Part shown: one piece after another, positions 24,785 through 33,589 of the stretch
Layout of the letters: each line of letters opens with the position of its first letter
Numbering within the stretch: the first letter of the stretch is position 1
The notes under the pieces: generated by a model
What the model saw: only the letters and a program-made list of their open reading frames with translations
Databases searched by the model: none
What the model was told of the DNA's origin: nothing
Program-made: the position numbers and the translations under genes
Assembly (NCBI GenBank): GCA_963755825.1
Contig: CAVWLA010000002.1
Location: 77,289 to 141,288 of the forward strand
Source: DATBQN01 sp963755825
Lineage (GTDB): Bacteria; Acidobacteriota; Thermoanaerobaculia; Multivoradales; UBA5704
Length of the DNA: 64,000 bases
Reading direction: 5' to 3'

Positions 24785-25597
24785 TCAGCCGGCGATGAAG
24801 GCGTTCGGATCTTCCCACTGCCCCAGCTCCCACTGGAACTTCTGCCCCTTGTCGACGACGATGCGGCCGTCGTCGGGGCTGACGAAGATCTTCGCCCGCT
24901 CGAGCGGGCGGGGGGTGGGGCCTTCGAAGTTGATGCCGCTCTTGTAGTACCCGCTGCCGTGGCAGGGGCACTTGAACTTGTTCTGCGCCGCGAGCCAGGC
25001 CGGCGGGCAGCCCAGGTGGGTGCAGATGGCGATGAGGGCGAAGATCTTGCCGCCGTCGTGGACGATCCAGACGCCGTACTGATCGACCAGCCGGGTGTCG
25101 ACGACGCCGGCCGGATAGTCCTCGGGCTTGCCGGCCTTGAAGGTCGTCGGCGGCTCGAAGAGGACGTTGGGGAACATGAAGCGGCCCATCGCCGTGACGC
25201 AGCCGCCGATGGCGACGGTGAATCCCACCCAGGCGACCGCGGCCCAGGAGAAGAAGCCGCGGCGGCTGAGATCGGTGGCGGCGGCCGGAGCGGCGGCGCG
25301 GGCGGGCGCCGCCGGCCTGGCCGCGGCAGCTGCCGGCGCCGCGGGCTTCGCGGCGGCGGGCGCGGCGCTGGGAGCCGCGGCGGCCGCGGCAGCCGGAGCG
25401 GCGGGCTTCGGCGCCGCGGGGCTCGGCGGCGTCGGATTCGGACCAGCGGCCGGCGGCGTCGCGGCGGCGGTCGAAGACGATGCGGCAGGAGGTGTTACAG
25501 GAGGCTCGTGAGGGGTGGCGGGACCTTCCGGCGCCGCCGAACTCGACGGCGCTGCCGCGGGATCACCCGGCGTGCCGTCCTTGGTTTCATCCACCAT
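24785..25597 (-). CDS. Rieske iron-sulfur protein with long Ala/Pro-rich N-terminus
   Basis: A 270-residue protein. The 2Fe-2S site is CTHLGC (192-197) and CPCHGS (210-215). A membrane helix at about 117-136 follows a twin-arginine-like SRRGFFSW. Residues 10-108 are almost entirely Ala, Pro, Ser and Thr, which is unusual for a Rieske subunit and would lie on the cytoplasmic side. The protein carries electrons from quinol to the octaheme cytochrome. ATG 25597 has GAAAGGGG upstream and heads the bc operon. A long upstream frame continues to 26893 but has no supporting signal. Confidence 0.93.
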   Translation of the reverse strand: MVDETKDGTPGDPAAAPSSSAAPEGPATPHEPPVTPPAASSSTAAATPPAAGPNPTPPSPAAPKPAAPAAAAAAAPSAAPAAAKPAAPAAAAARPAAPARAAAPAAATDLSRRGFFSWAAVAWVGFTVAIGGCVTAMGRFMFPNVLFEPPTTFKAGKPEDYPAGVVDTRLVDQYGVWIVHDGGKIFALIAICTHLGCPPAWLAAQNKFKCPCHGSGYYKSGINFEGPTPRPLERAKIFVSPDDGRIVVDKGQKFQWELGQWEDPNAFIAG

Positions 25598-25700
25598 GAA
25601 GCCCCTTTCGAGGTGCGGATTGTTCAGCTGACCCAGCGCTTCCGAGTGAGGTCTCTTTCTAGTCCATGTGCATGAGGCTGTCAAGCGCGAGACGCCCCCA

Positions 25701-25717
25701 CCCGCGGCTCCCGCGGG
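25701..25717 (-). terminator. Hairpin downstream of the HEAT-repeat gene
   Basis: CCCGCGG and CCGCGGG form a perfect 7-bp stem with a three-base loop, 23 bases past the stop of the gene at 25741-26682 on the minus strand. No T-run follows. It separates that gene from the Rieske operon. Confidence 0.45.
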
Positions 25718-25740
25718 CGGTCGCGAGAACGCCGTGAACG

Positions 25741-26682
25741 CTATCCCGGGGCGAGCGCCTTCCTCGCCTCGAGCGCGGCCTGGCGCACCTTGAGGCTGGG
25801 ATCGGCGGCGGCGAGGCGGCCGATCTGCGGCAGGTCCTCGCGGGCGCCGACGGCGGCGAGCGCGCGGAGGGCGGAGGTCATCGCCTCCTCCTCCTGCTCG
25901 GGGGTGATCTCGGGCACCTTCTCGAGCAGGCGGCGGTCGAGCATCGTCTCGAGCACCGGCACGCCGGCCCGGCTGCCCAGCCGCGAGAGCGACAGCGCGG
26001 CGTTCCAGCGCACGTCGGCGACGGCGTCGTCGAGCCGCGGCAGGAGCGCCGGCACGGCCGCCCGGTCTCCCAGCTCGCCGAGCGAGAAGGCGGCGGTCTT
26101 CCGCATGCCGGCGTCGGCGTCGCCGAGCGCCGTCTCGAGCGGACCGCGGGCGCGCGGGTCGCCCAGCGTGCCGAGCGCCCAGAGGGCGTAGATGCGGGTC
26201 TTGTCGTCCTTGCCGTGGACGGCGTCGACGAGGAGCGGCAGGGCGGCGCGGTCGTGGGTGCGGCCGAGGACGACCGCCAGGTACTGGCGGATCTCCGGCT
26301 CCTCGGTATCGCGGAAGAGGGAGCGCACCTGCTCCTTGGCGCCGGGCTCCTCGTCGAGCGCGTGCGGATCGTTGGTGAGGATCTTCGACAGCTCGTAGGC
26401 CGCCTGCGTCCGCCGCGGCTTCCACCCCGAGCGCAGCTCGTTCAGGCAGTCGGTCGTCGTCTGCTTCTCGCGCGCGATCCAGCCGAAGCCGATGAAGACC
26501 GCGACGCAGAGGAGGACGACGACGAGCGGCACCACGAAGAGGCCGAGGAACTGGCGGAGCGCGCTGGCGCCGGCCTCGTCCTCTGGCAGCTCGAGAGGAG
26601 GCTCGACGCGCGGCTCGCCGGGTACCGGAAGAGCGGGCACATCGGGAAGATCGGGAGGAGACGGAACGCCGGGCTCGGACAT
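25741..26682 (-). CDS. Membrane-anchored HEAT-repeat protein
   Basis: A 313-residue protein with a Pro-rich cytoplasmic N-terminus, one membrane helix (about 45-67) and then at least four HEAT-type helical repeats. These are recognisable by spaced L..LG..G.A...L motifs (VLGRTHDRAALPLL, ALGTLGDPRARGPL, SLGELGDRAAVPAL, SLSRLGSRAGVPVL). HEAT repeats bind partner proteins. It lies between the bc operon and the divergent ACIII operon, so an assembly or scaffold role for the respiratory complexes is possible but unproven. ATG 26682 lacks a clear ribosome site; a TTG at 26703 is an alternative start. Confidence 0.78.
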   Translation of the reverse strand: MSEPGVPSPPDLPDVPALPVPGEPRVEPPLELPEDEAGASALRQFLGLFVVPLVVVLLCVAVFIGFGWIAREKQTTTDCLNELRSGWKPRRTQAAYELSKILTNDPHALDEEPGAKEQVRSLFRDTEEPEIRQYLAVVLGRTHDRAALPLLVDAVHGKDDKTRIYALWALGTLGDPRARGPLETALGDADAGMRKTAAFSLGELGDRAAVPALLPRLDDAVADVRWNAALSLSRLGSRAGVPVLETMLDRRLLEKVPEITPEQEEEAMTSALRALAAVGAREDLPQIGRLAAADPSLKVRQAALEARKALAPG

Positions 26683-27015
26683 CGGTGCGGCAGCATACCG
26701 CAAGGCCTGCCGTCGCGCCTCCGCGGCGGCTCGCCGGGAGCCGGCGCGGAATGCCGCCGCCGCCTGTCCTTCGCATCCTCATAATAGAAGGGAGATCGAG
26801 GAGGGATCGGCGAGGGCGGAGCCTGGGAGATCGCCGCCGGAACCGCCGGCGCTTCGCCGGTGCGCTCGGATCGCGGGGGCATCCGTATTGCACGGCCTAC
26901 TGCACGCTGCTACGATCGCGCTTGTGACGACCGTCACAAAGTAGCTTGAACGGTTGCGGGGGCTCGGATATGTTGCGGAAGAGGGTCGTCTGCCGGGTTG
27001 TCTAGGGAGGGAGCG
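26683..27015. promoter_or_regulatory. Divergent control region before the ACIII operon
   Basis: This roughly 330-base region separates the HEAT-repeat gene from actA. It holds a CRP/FNR-family palindrome at 26922-26939 and no coding frame I trust. Position suggests that it carries the main promoter of the 13-kb ACIII-caa3 operon. Confidence 0.6.
26922..26939. promoter_or_regulatory. CRP/FNR-family operator
   Basis: TTGTGACGACCGTCACAA has perfect 7-base inverted arms and matches the Escherichia coli CRP consensus TGTGA-N6-TCACA exactly. It is centred about 85 bases before the actA start codon. FNR-type sites (TTGAT-N4-ATCAA) are less similar. Confidence 0.75.
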
Positions 27016-27672
27016 ATGGCGCAGATCTTCCACCGCAGCACCAACACCATCGCCAAGGTCAGCATCTTCGGCAGCATCTTCTTCCTCGGCTTCTTCACCT
27101 GGATCTACTCGACTCTCCTCCGCTCCTCCTACGTCACCGGCCAGAACGTCGTCCAGAAGCAGCCGGTGCCGTTCAGCCACGAGCACCACGTCTCGCAGCT
27201 CGGCATCGACTGCCGCTACTGCCATACCTCGGTCGAGACCTCGCACTTCGCCGGCATCCCGCCGACCGCGACGTGCATGAACTGCCACCGACAGATCTGG
27301 ACCAACGCCGAGCTCCTCGCCCCGGTGCGCGACAGCTACGCCTCGGGGACGCCTCTGCGCTGGTCGCGCGTCCACGACCTGCCGGACTTCGTCTACTTCA
27401 ACCACAGCATCCACGTGGCAAAGGGGATCGGCTGCGTCACCTGCCACGGCCGCGTCGACCGCATGCCGCTGATGTTCCAGCACGCCTCGCTGCAGATGGA
27501 GTGGTGTCTCGACTGCCACCGCAACCCGGCGAAGTACATCCGGCCCAAGGATGAGGTGTTCAACCTCGCCTACCAGCCGCCGGACGATCCCGCCTTCGGC
27601 GCCGCGCTGGTCCGGCAGTACCACGTCCAGTCGCCACGGGCGCTGACCAGCTGCTCGACCTGCCACCGGTAA
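27016..27672 (+). CDS. actA: ACIII subunit ActA, pentaheme cytochrome c
   Basis: A 218-residue protein with one N-terminal membrane helix (about 14-34) and five CxxCH sites at 66, 87, 140, 164 and 213. That is the heme number of ActA in structurally known alternative complex III. Distal histidines (FSHEHHV, FNHSIHV) resemble cytochrome c7-type heme ligands. ATG 27016 follows GGGAGG. It is the first gene of an actABCDEF operon. ActA passes electrons from the iron-sulfur subunit ActB towards ActE and the oxidase. Confidence 0.95.
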   Translation: MAQIFHRSTNTIAKVSIFGSIFFLGFFTWIYSTLLRSSYVTGQNVVQKQPVPFSHEHHVSQLGIDCRYCHTSVETSHFAGIPPTATCMNCHRQIWTNAELLAPVRDSYASGTPLRWSRVHDLPDFVYFNHSIHVAKGIGCVTCHGRVDRMPLMFQHASLQMEWCLDCHRNPAKYIRPKDEVFNLAYQPPDDPAFGAALVRQYHVQSPRALTSCSTCHR

Positions 27673-27710
27673 GGGCTCGCAGGCATTTGAGGAACGGAGC
27701 GAGGAACGGG

Positions 27711-30700
27711 ATGTCCATGGAGAGCCCGAAGGTGCCGCAGGGGAACCAGCAGGAGGGCGCCGCGCCGTTCGATCTCGCGGCGCTCCGCGAGCGTCTGGCG
27801 GCCGGCGGGGGTCCCGAGATGTGGCGAAGCCTCGACGAGCTCGCCGCCACGCCGGATTTCCAGGATTGGCTGCATCGCGAGTTCCCCCGGCAGGCATCGG
27901 AATGGGTGGAGTCGCCGGCGGACGGCGTCTCCCGCCGCCGCTTCCTCCAGCTGAGCGGCGCCTCGCTCGCGCTCGCCGGCTTGACCGCCTGCACCAAGCA
28001 GCCGCTCGAGCACATCGTCCCCTACGTGAAACAGCCCGAGGAGATCGTCCAGGGGCGGCCGCTCTACTTCGCCACCACCTTCACCCTCGGCGGCTACGGC
28101 ACCGGCGTCCTCGCCGAGAGCCACGAGGGGCGGCCGACGAAGATCGAGGGCAACCCCGAGCACCCGGCGAGCCTGGGCGCGACCGACGTCTTCGCGCAGG
28201 CGACCGTCCTCGACCTCTACGATCCCGGCCGCTCACAGTCGATCACCGGCCTCGGGCGCATCCGCTCGTGGGGCTCCTTCGTCAACGAGCTGTCGCCGGC
28301 GATCCGCGCCCTCCGCGCCCTCGGCGGCGAGGGTCTGCGGTTCCTGACCGGCACCGTCACCTCGCCGGCGCTCGCCGAGCAGATGCTCTCGATCCTCGCC
28401 GCCTATCCCAAGGCGCGCTGGCACCGCTGGGAGGCGGCGGCGCCGCCCTACGCCTACCGCGGCGCCGTCGCCGCCTTCGGCGCGCCGCATGAGACGGTCT
28501 ACGACCTCACCCAGGCGAAGGTCATCCTCACCCTCGACTCGGACGTCCTCACCGGCGGCCCGGGGGCCGTGCGCTATGCGCGCGACTTCGCGCGCAACCG
28601 CCAGGTGCGGCTCAACCGCCAGACGATGAACCGCCTCTACGCGGTCGAGTCGACGCCGACCAACACCGGCACCCTGGCCGATCACCGGCTGGCGCTGCCG
28701 CCGGCGCAGATCGCGGCCTTCGCCCTCGCTCTCGCGGCCGAGCTGGGCGTCGCCACCGCCGCCGCCCCGCCGCCGGGTGCCGCGGCGCTCTCCGCCCGCG
28801 CCGGCGCCTTCGCCGCCGCGGTCGCCAAGGACCTCCGCGCCAACGCCGGCGCCTCGGTGGTCGTCGCCGACGGCTTCTCCTCGCCGGGCGTCCAGGTGCT
28901 CGCCCACGCCATCAACCAGGCGCTGGGGAACGCCGGCAAGACCGTCCACCACCTGGCGCCGATCGAGGCCGACCCGGTCGATCACGCGGCCTCGATCAGC
29001 GAGCTCGCCCGCGACCTCGACGCCGGCAAGGTCGACCTGCTGATCGTCTTCGGCACCAACCCGGTCTATTCGGCGCCGGCCGACCTGCGGTTCGGCCGGG
29101 CGATCCAGAAGGCGCGCCTGCGGGTCCACCTCGGGACGTACGACGACGAGACCGCCGAGCTCTGCCAGTGGCACGTCAACGCCGCCCATCCGCTCGAGAG
29201 CTGGAGCGACGCCCGCGCCTTCGACGGCACCGCCTCGATCGCGCAGCCGCTGATCGATCCGCTCTACGGCGGCAAGAGCGCCCACGAGCTCCTCGCTGTC
29301 TTCTCAGACCGCATCGACGCCACCAGCTACGACGTCGTCCACGACTACTGGACGAAACGGCTGGGCGGCGGCGCCGGGAGCGCCGCGAAGACAACCGCAG
29401 AAGCCGCCTTCCGCAAGGCCCTCCACGACGGCGTCGTCGCCGGCAGCGCGGCGCCGGCGGCCGATGCGCGGCTGGAGAGCGGCGCCGCCGCCCGCGCCGC
29501 CGCCGAGGTGGTGGCGGAGGTCGCCGCCGCGAACCCGTCCTGGATGCCGCTCATCTTCCGCCCCGATCCGACGCTCCACGACGGCGCCTTCGCCAACAAC
29601 GCCTGGCTGCAGGAGCTGCCGAAGCCGCTCACCAAGCTCTGCTGGGACAACGCCTGCATCGTCTCGCCGCGCACCGCGGCGCGGTTGAAGCTGGGCGTCG
29701 AGCAGGTCGTCGAGCTCGCCTGGCGCGGCGCCAAGCTCCGCGTGCCGGTCTGGGTGCAGCCCGGCCACGCCGACGACTGCGCCACCCTGCACCTGGGCTA
29801 TGGCCGCTGGCGCGCCGGCGCGGTGGGCAACGGCACCGGCGTCAACGCCTATGCCCTCCGCACCGCGGACGCCCTCGCCGTGCTGCCGGGCGTGGGGATC
29901 TTCCCGACCGCCGAGCGCGCCGACCTCGCGAGCACCCAGAATCACCATTCGATGGAGAGCGGCGCCGAGGAGATCCCCGCCGCCGCCGCCGCCTTCGCCG
30001 TCCGCCAGCCGGTGCGCACCGGGACCCTCGCCGAGTTCGCCGCCAACCCGGAGTTCCAGCATCAGGAGATCGACTCCCACCCGGACGAGAAGGATGCCGA
30101 GGAGGGGATGAGCATGTTCCCCACCTGGCCCTACACCGGCTACCGATGGGGGATGGCGATCGACCTGAACGTCTGCACCGGCTGCAGCGCCTGCGTCGTC
30201 GCCTGCCAGAGCGAGAACAACATCCCGACGGTCGGCAAGGAGCAGGTGATGAAGGGGCGGGAGATGCATTGGCTCCGCATCGACCGCTATTTCGCCGGCA
30301 ACTTGGACGAACCGGCCGTCCACCACCAGCCGGTCCCCTGCATGCAGTGCGAGAACGCCCCCTGCGAGCTGGTCTGTCCGGTCGCCGCCACCACCCACAG
30401 CGCCGAGGGCTTGAACGACATGGTCTACAACCGCTGCGTGGGGACGCGGTACTGCTCCAACAACTGCCCCTACAAGGTGCGGCGCTTCAATTTCCTGCGC
30501 TACTCGAACCACGACGTGCCGGTGCTCAAGATGCTCGAGAACCCGGACGTCACCGTCCGCATGCGCGGCGTCATGGAGAAGTGCACCTACTGCGTGCAGC
30601 GCATCAACGGCGCCAAGATCGATGCCGAGGTCGCCGGCCGCACGGTGCGCCCCGGCGACGTGCAGACCGCCTGCCAGCAGGTCTGCCCGACCGCGGCGAT

Positions 30701-30875
30701 CGCCTTCGGCGACATCGGCAACCCCGGCTGGGAGGTCAGCCGGCGCAAGGCCGAGCCGCTCAACTACAGCCTGCTCGAGGAGCTCAACACGCGGCCGCGG
30801 ACGACCTATCTCGCCAAGCTGCGGAACGAAAACCCCGAGCTCGCGAGCTCGAATCCCGGGGCGAGGACGACCTAG
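27711..30875 (+). CDS. actB: ACIII subunit ActB, fused molybdopterin-like and iron-sulfur protein
   Basis: A 1054-residue protein. The twin-arginine signal SRRRFLQLSG lies at about residue 74, after a cytoplasmic leader that is typical of ActB. The middle region is a molybdopterin-oxidoreductase-like domain, which in known ACIII binds no cofactor. The C-terminal about 240 residues are a ferredoxin-type domain with four cysteine clusters, the first being C822-x2-C825-x2-C828-x3-C832. The others are CMQCENAPCELVC, CVGTRYCSNNC and CTYC...CQQVC. Known ACIII carries three 4Fe-4S and one 3Fe-4S cluster here. It receives electrons from quinol bound at ActC. ATG 27711 is preceded by GAGGAA. Confidence 0.95.
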   Translation: MSMESPKVPQGNQQEGAAPFDLAALRERLAAGGGPEMWRSLDELAATPDFQDWLHREFPRQASEWVESPADGVSRRRFLQLSGASLALAGLTACTKQPLEHIVPYVKQPEEIVQGRPLYFATTFTLGGYGTGVLAESHEGRPTKIEGNPEHPASLGATDVFAQATVLDLYDPGRSQSITGLGRIRSWGSFVNELSPAIRALRALGGEGLRFLTGTVTSPALAEQMLSILAAYPKARWHRWEAAAPPYAYRGAVAAFGAPHETVYDLTQAKVILTLDSDVLTGGPGAVRYARDFARNRQVRLNRQTMNRLYAVESTPTNTGTLADHRLALPPAQIAAFALALAAELGVATAAAPPPGAAALSARAGAFAAAVAKDLRANAGASVVVADGFSSPGVQVLAHAINQALGNAGKTVHHLAPIEADPVDHAASISELARDLDAGKVDLLIVFGTNPVYSAPADLRFGRAIQKARLRVHLGTYDDETAELCQWHVNAAHPLESWSDARAFDGTASIAQPLIDPLYGGKSAHELLAVFSDRIDATSYDVVHDYWTKRLGGGAGSAAKTTAEAAFRKALHDGVVAGSAAPAADARLESGAAARAAAEVVAEVAAANPSWMPLIFRPDPTLHDGAFANNAWLQELPKPLTKLCWDNACIVSPRTAARLKLGVEQVVELAWRGAKLRVPVWVQPGHADDCATLHLGYGRWRAGAVGNGTGVNAYALRTADALAVLPGVGIFPTAERADLASTQNHHSMESGAEEIPAAAAAFAVRQPVRTGTLAEFAANPEFQHQEIDSHPDEKDAEEGMSMFPTWPYTGYRWGMAIDLNVCTGCSACVVACQSENNIPTVGKEQVMKGREMHWLRIDRYFAGNLDEPAVHHQPVPCMQCENAPCELVCPVAATTHSAEGLNDMVYNRCVGTRYCSNNCPYKVRRFNFLRYSNHDVPVLKMLENPDVTVRMRGVMEKCTYCVQRINGAKIDAEVAGRTVRPGDVQTACQQVCPTAAIAFGDIGNPGWEVSRRKAEPLNYSLLEELNTRPRTTYLAKLRNENPELASSNPGARTT

Positions 30876-30877
30876 CG

Positions 30878-32269
30878 ATGGCGATCCCTGAATCCGCCCT
30901 GCCCGCCAAGCCCTACCGGCCGCCGGTGGTCGCCCCGGGGTACACCTCGGGAACGGTCACCGACAAGATCAGCGCGGTCGTCCTGCGCAAGACGCCCAGG
31001 TGGTGGTACCTCGCCTTCGGCATCTCCTTCTGCCTGATGATGCTGCTCCTCGTCTCGGTAACCTGGCTCTTCGTCAAGGGGATCGGGGTGTGGGGCGTCA
31101 ACATCCCGATCGGCTGGGGCTTCGCGATCGTCAACTTCGTCTGGTGGATCGGCATCGGCCACGCCGGGACGCTGATCTCGGCGATCCTCCTGCTCCTGCG
31201 GCAGGAGTGGCGCACCTCGATCAATCGCTTCGCCGAGGCGATGACGCTCTTCGCCGTCGCCTGCGCCGGCCTCTACCCTCTCCTCCACCTCGGCCGCCCC
31301 TGGCTCGCCTACTGGCTCTTCCCCTATCCCAACACGATGGGGATGTGGCCGCAGTTCAGGAGCCCGCTCATCTGGGACGTCTTCGCGGTGTCGACCTACG
31401 CCACGGTGTCGCTGCTCTTCTGGTACGTCGGCCTGGTGCCCGATCTCGCGACCCTCCGCGACCGCGCGACGGGGCGGATCAAGCGCATCGTCTACGGCTT
31501 CGGCGCCATGGGCTGGCGGGGCTCGGCGCGCCACTGGCACAACTACGAGGCGGCCTACCTGCTGCTCGCCGGGCTCGCCACCCCGCTCGTCGTCTCGGTC
31601 CACACCGTCGTCTCCTTCGACTTCGCGATCGGCATCGTCCCCGGCTGGCACTCGACGATCTTCCCGCCCTACTTCGTGGCCGGGGCGATCTACCAGGGCT
31701 TCGCCATGGTCATCACCCTCACGCTGCCGCTGCGCGCCGCCTTCGGCCTCGAGGACTTCATCACCACCCGCCACCTGCAGAACATGGCCAAGGTGATGCT
31801 CGCGACCGGCCTCATCGTCGTCTACGGCTACGCGATCGAGGTCTTCTTCGCCTGGTACAGCGCCAACCCCTACGAGCAGTTCATGATCTGGAACCGCATC
31901 ACCGGCCCCTACCGCGGGCACTGGATGGCGCTCATCTGCTGCAACGCGGTCATCCCCCAGCTCCTCTGGTTCCGCCGGGTGCGCACCTCGCCGGTACCGC
32001 TCTGGTGCGTCGCCATGGTGGTCAACGTCGGGATGTGGCTCGAGCGCTTCGTGATCGTCGTCACCAGCCTCCACCGCGACTTCCTGCCCTCCTCGTGGGG
32101 CATGTACCGCGGCACCATCTGGGACTGGGGAACCTTCATCGGGACGATCGGCTTCTTCCTCACCTGCGTCTTCCTCTTCATCCGCTTCCTGCCGATGATC
32201 TCGATCACCGAGATGCGCGCCCTGCTGCCCGGCACCAAGGGCAGCGAGTTCCCGGAGGCCGACCAATGA
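30878..32269 (+). CDS. actC: ACIII subunit ActC, NrfD-like quinol-binding membrane protein
   Basis: A 463-residue protein with about ten membrane helices, matching NrfD/PsrC-family ActC. Conserved stretches include NFVWWIGIGHAGTLISAILLL, HLGRPWLAYWLFPYPN and LVVSVHTVVSFDF. The quinol site in known structures lies near the His and Asp of the first of these regions. It starts 2 bases after the actB stop, and its own stop overlaps the actD start by 4 bases. It is one of two homologous membrane subunits; ActF is the other. Confidence 0.95.
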   Translation: MAIPESALPAKPYRPPVVAPGYTSGTVTDKISAVVLRKTPRWWYLAFGISFCLMMLLLVSVTWLFVKGIGVWGVNIPIGWGFAIVNFVWWIGIGHAGTLISAILLLLRQEWRTSINRFAEAMTLFAVACAGLYPLLHLGRPWLAYWLFPYPNTMGMWPQFRSPLIWDVFAVSTYATVSLLFWYVGLVPDLATLRDRATGRIKRIVYGFGAMGWRGSARHWHNYEAAYLLLAGLATPLVVSVHTVVSFDFAIGIVPGWHSTIFPPYFVAGAIYQGFAMVITLTLPLRAAFGLEDFITTRHLQNMAKVMLATGLIVVYGYAIEVFFAWYSANPYEQFMIWNRITGPYRGHWMALICCNAVIPQLLWFRRVRTSPVPLWCVAMVVNVGMWLERFVIVVTSLHRDFLPSSWGMYRGTIWDWGTFIGTIGFFLTCVFLFIRFLPMISITEMRALLPGTKGSEFPEADQ

Positions 32270-32811
32270 ACCGCGAGCGGAGAGCTGCGCTCTACGGCCT
32301 GATGGCGGAGTTCGCCGCGCCGGAGGTCCTCATCCGCGCCATCCGCGAGGCCCGCCGGGCTGGCTATCGGCGGGTCGAGGCCTACACCCCGTACCCGATC
32401 GAGGAGGTCTCGGAGGCGCTCGAGCTGCGCCGCTCGAAGATGCCGCTCCTCGTCCTCGCCGGCGGCCTCTGCGGCCTCTCGGGCGGCTACCTCCTGCAGT
32501 ACTGGATCAACGTCTGGGCCTTCCCGATGAACGTCGGCGGCCGGCCGATGCACAGCTGGCCCGCCTTCATCGTGCCGACCTTCGAGATGACGATCCTCTT
32601 CGCCGCTCTCTTCGCCGTCTTCGGCATGTTCGCCTTGAACGGCCTGCCGCAGCCCTATCATCCGGTCTTCAACGTGGAGCGCTTCATCGCGGCGTCGCGC
32701 GATGGCTTCTTCCTCGTCATCGAGGCGATCGATCCGAAGTTCGACCAGGCCGCGACGGCCGATTTCCTGCGCCGGCTGGACGCGCGCGAGGTGGCCGAAG
32801 TTGACGAGTGA
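32266..32811 (+). CDS. actD: ACIII subunit ActD (DUF3341)
   Basis: A 181-residue DUF3341 protein with a soluble N-terminal domain (LYGLMAEFAAPEVLIRAIREARRAGYRRVEAYTPYPIEEV), two membrane helices (about 65-85 and 102-125) and a C-terminal segment ending FLRRLDAREVAEVDE. ActD is a structural subunit without cofactors. ATG 32266 overlaps the actC stop as ATGA. The actE start lies within its 3' end. Confidence 0.95.
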   Translation: MNRERRAALYGLMAEFAAPEVLIRAIREARRAGYRRVEAYTPYPIEEVSEALELRRSKMPLLVLAGGLCGLSGGYLLQYWINVWAFPMNVGGRPMHSWPAFIVPTFEMTILFAALFAVFGMFALNGLPQPYHPVFNVERFIAASRDGFFLVIEAIDPKFDQAATADFLRRLDAREVAEVDE

Positions 32812-33589
32812 ACCGCGCGGCACCCTGGCCCCGGCGAGCCGGCGCCCGAGCCGATCCCGCCGATCCCGGCGATCCCACCCATCCCAACGCCGCCGGCTGC
32901 CGGCGGCGCTCCTCGCCGCCGGCATGGCGCTCGCCCTCGGCGGCTGCCGGCAGAACATGCACAATCAGGCGAAGTACAAGACCCTCGCCGAGAGCGACCT
33001 CTTCGCCGACGGTCTCTCCGCGCGGCCGCTGCCCGCCCACACCGTGGCGCGCGGCTTCCTGCGCGACACGCCCTTCGACACCGGCCTCGGCGCCGATGGC
33101 CGCCCGCTCGCGGCGTTCCCCCTGCCGGTGACCCGCGGGCTGCTCGCGCGCGGCGAGCAACGCTTCAACATCTTCTGCTCGCCCTGCCACGATCGCACCG
33201 GCTCGGGCCGCGGGATGATCGTCCAGCGCGGCTACAAGCAGCCGCCGTCCTACCACATCGACCGCCTGCGGAGCTCGCCGGTGGGCTACTTCTACGACGT
33301 CATCACCGAGGGCTTCGGGGTCATGCCGAGCTACGCCTCCCAGATCCCGCCGGGCGATCGCTGGGCGATCGTCGCCTATGTCCGGGCTCTCCAGCTCGCC
33401 CAGAACGCCCGGCTGGCCGATCTCTCCGCCGACGAGCGCCGGCGCCTGGAGACCGCCTTCCAGCGGACGGCGGCCGGGGCACTGCCGCCGGGTGAGGGGC
33501 CGGCCCTGGGCGTCCAGCGCCCGGACGATCGCGGAACGCCGTCCGGGATGCCCGCTGGCGAGAAGGCGCCCGGGGACGCCCATCCATGA
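32801..33589 (+). CDS. actE: ACIII subunit ActE, monoheme cytochrome c lipoprotein
   Basis: A 262-residue protein from TTG 32801, which has GAGGTGG upstream; no ATG or GTG fits before the lipobox. The n-region is unusually long and arginine-rich (about 33 residues) before a hydrophobic stretch and lipobox ALGGC (Cys49). One heme site, CSPCH (126-130), follows, in the conserved context RFNIFCSPCHDRTGSGRG. The C-terminus is Pro/Gly-rich. ActE is the lipid-anchored cytochrome that hands electrons on, and in ACIII-caa3 supercomplexes it faces the oxidase. It overlaps actD and actF. Confidence 0.9.
   Translation: MTSEPRGTLAPASRRPSRSRRSRRSHPSQRRRLPAALLAAGMALALGGCRQNMHNQAKYKTLAESDLFADGLSARPLPAHTVARGFLRDTPFDTGLGADGRPLAAFPLPVTRGLLARGEQRFNIFCSPCHDRTGSGRGMIVQRGYKQPPSYHIDRLRSSPVGYFYDVITEGFGVMPSYASQIPPGDRWAIVAYVRALQLAQNARLADLSADERRRLETAFQRTAAGALPPGEGPALGVQRPDDRGTPSGMPAGEKAPGDAHP

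Noticed and set aside
24785..26893. Long Rieske frame extending to 26893
   Set aside because: The extra 430 residues are the shadow of the HEAT-repeat gene, and a good start with ribosome site lies at 25597.
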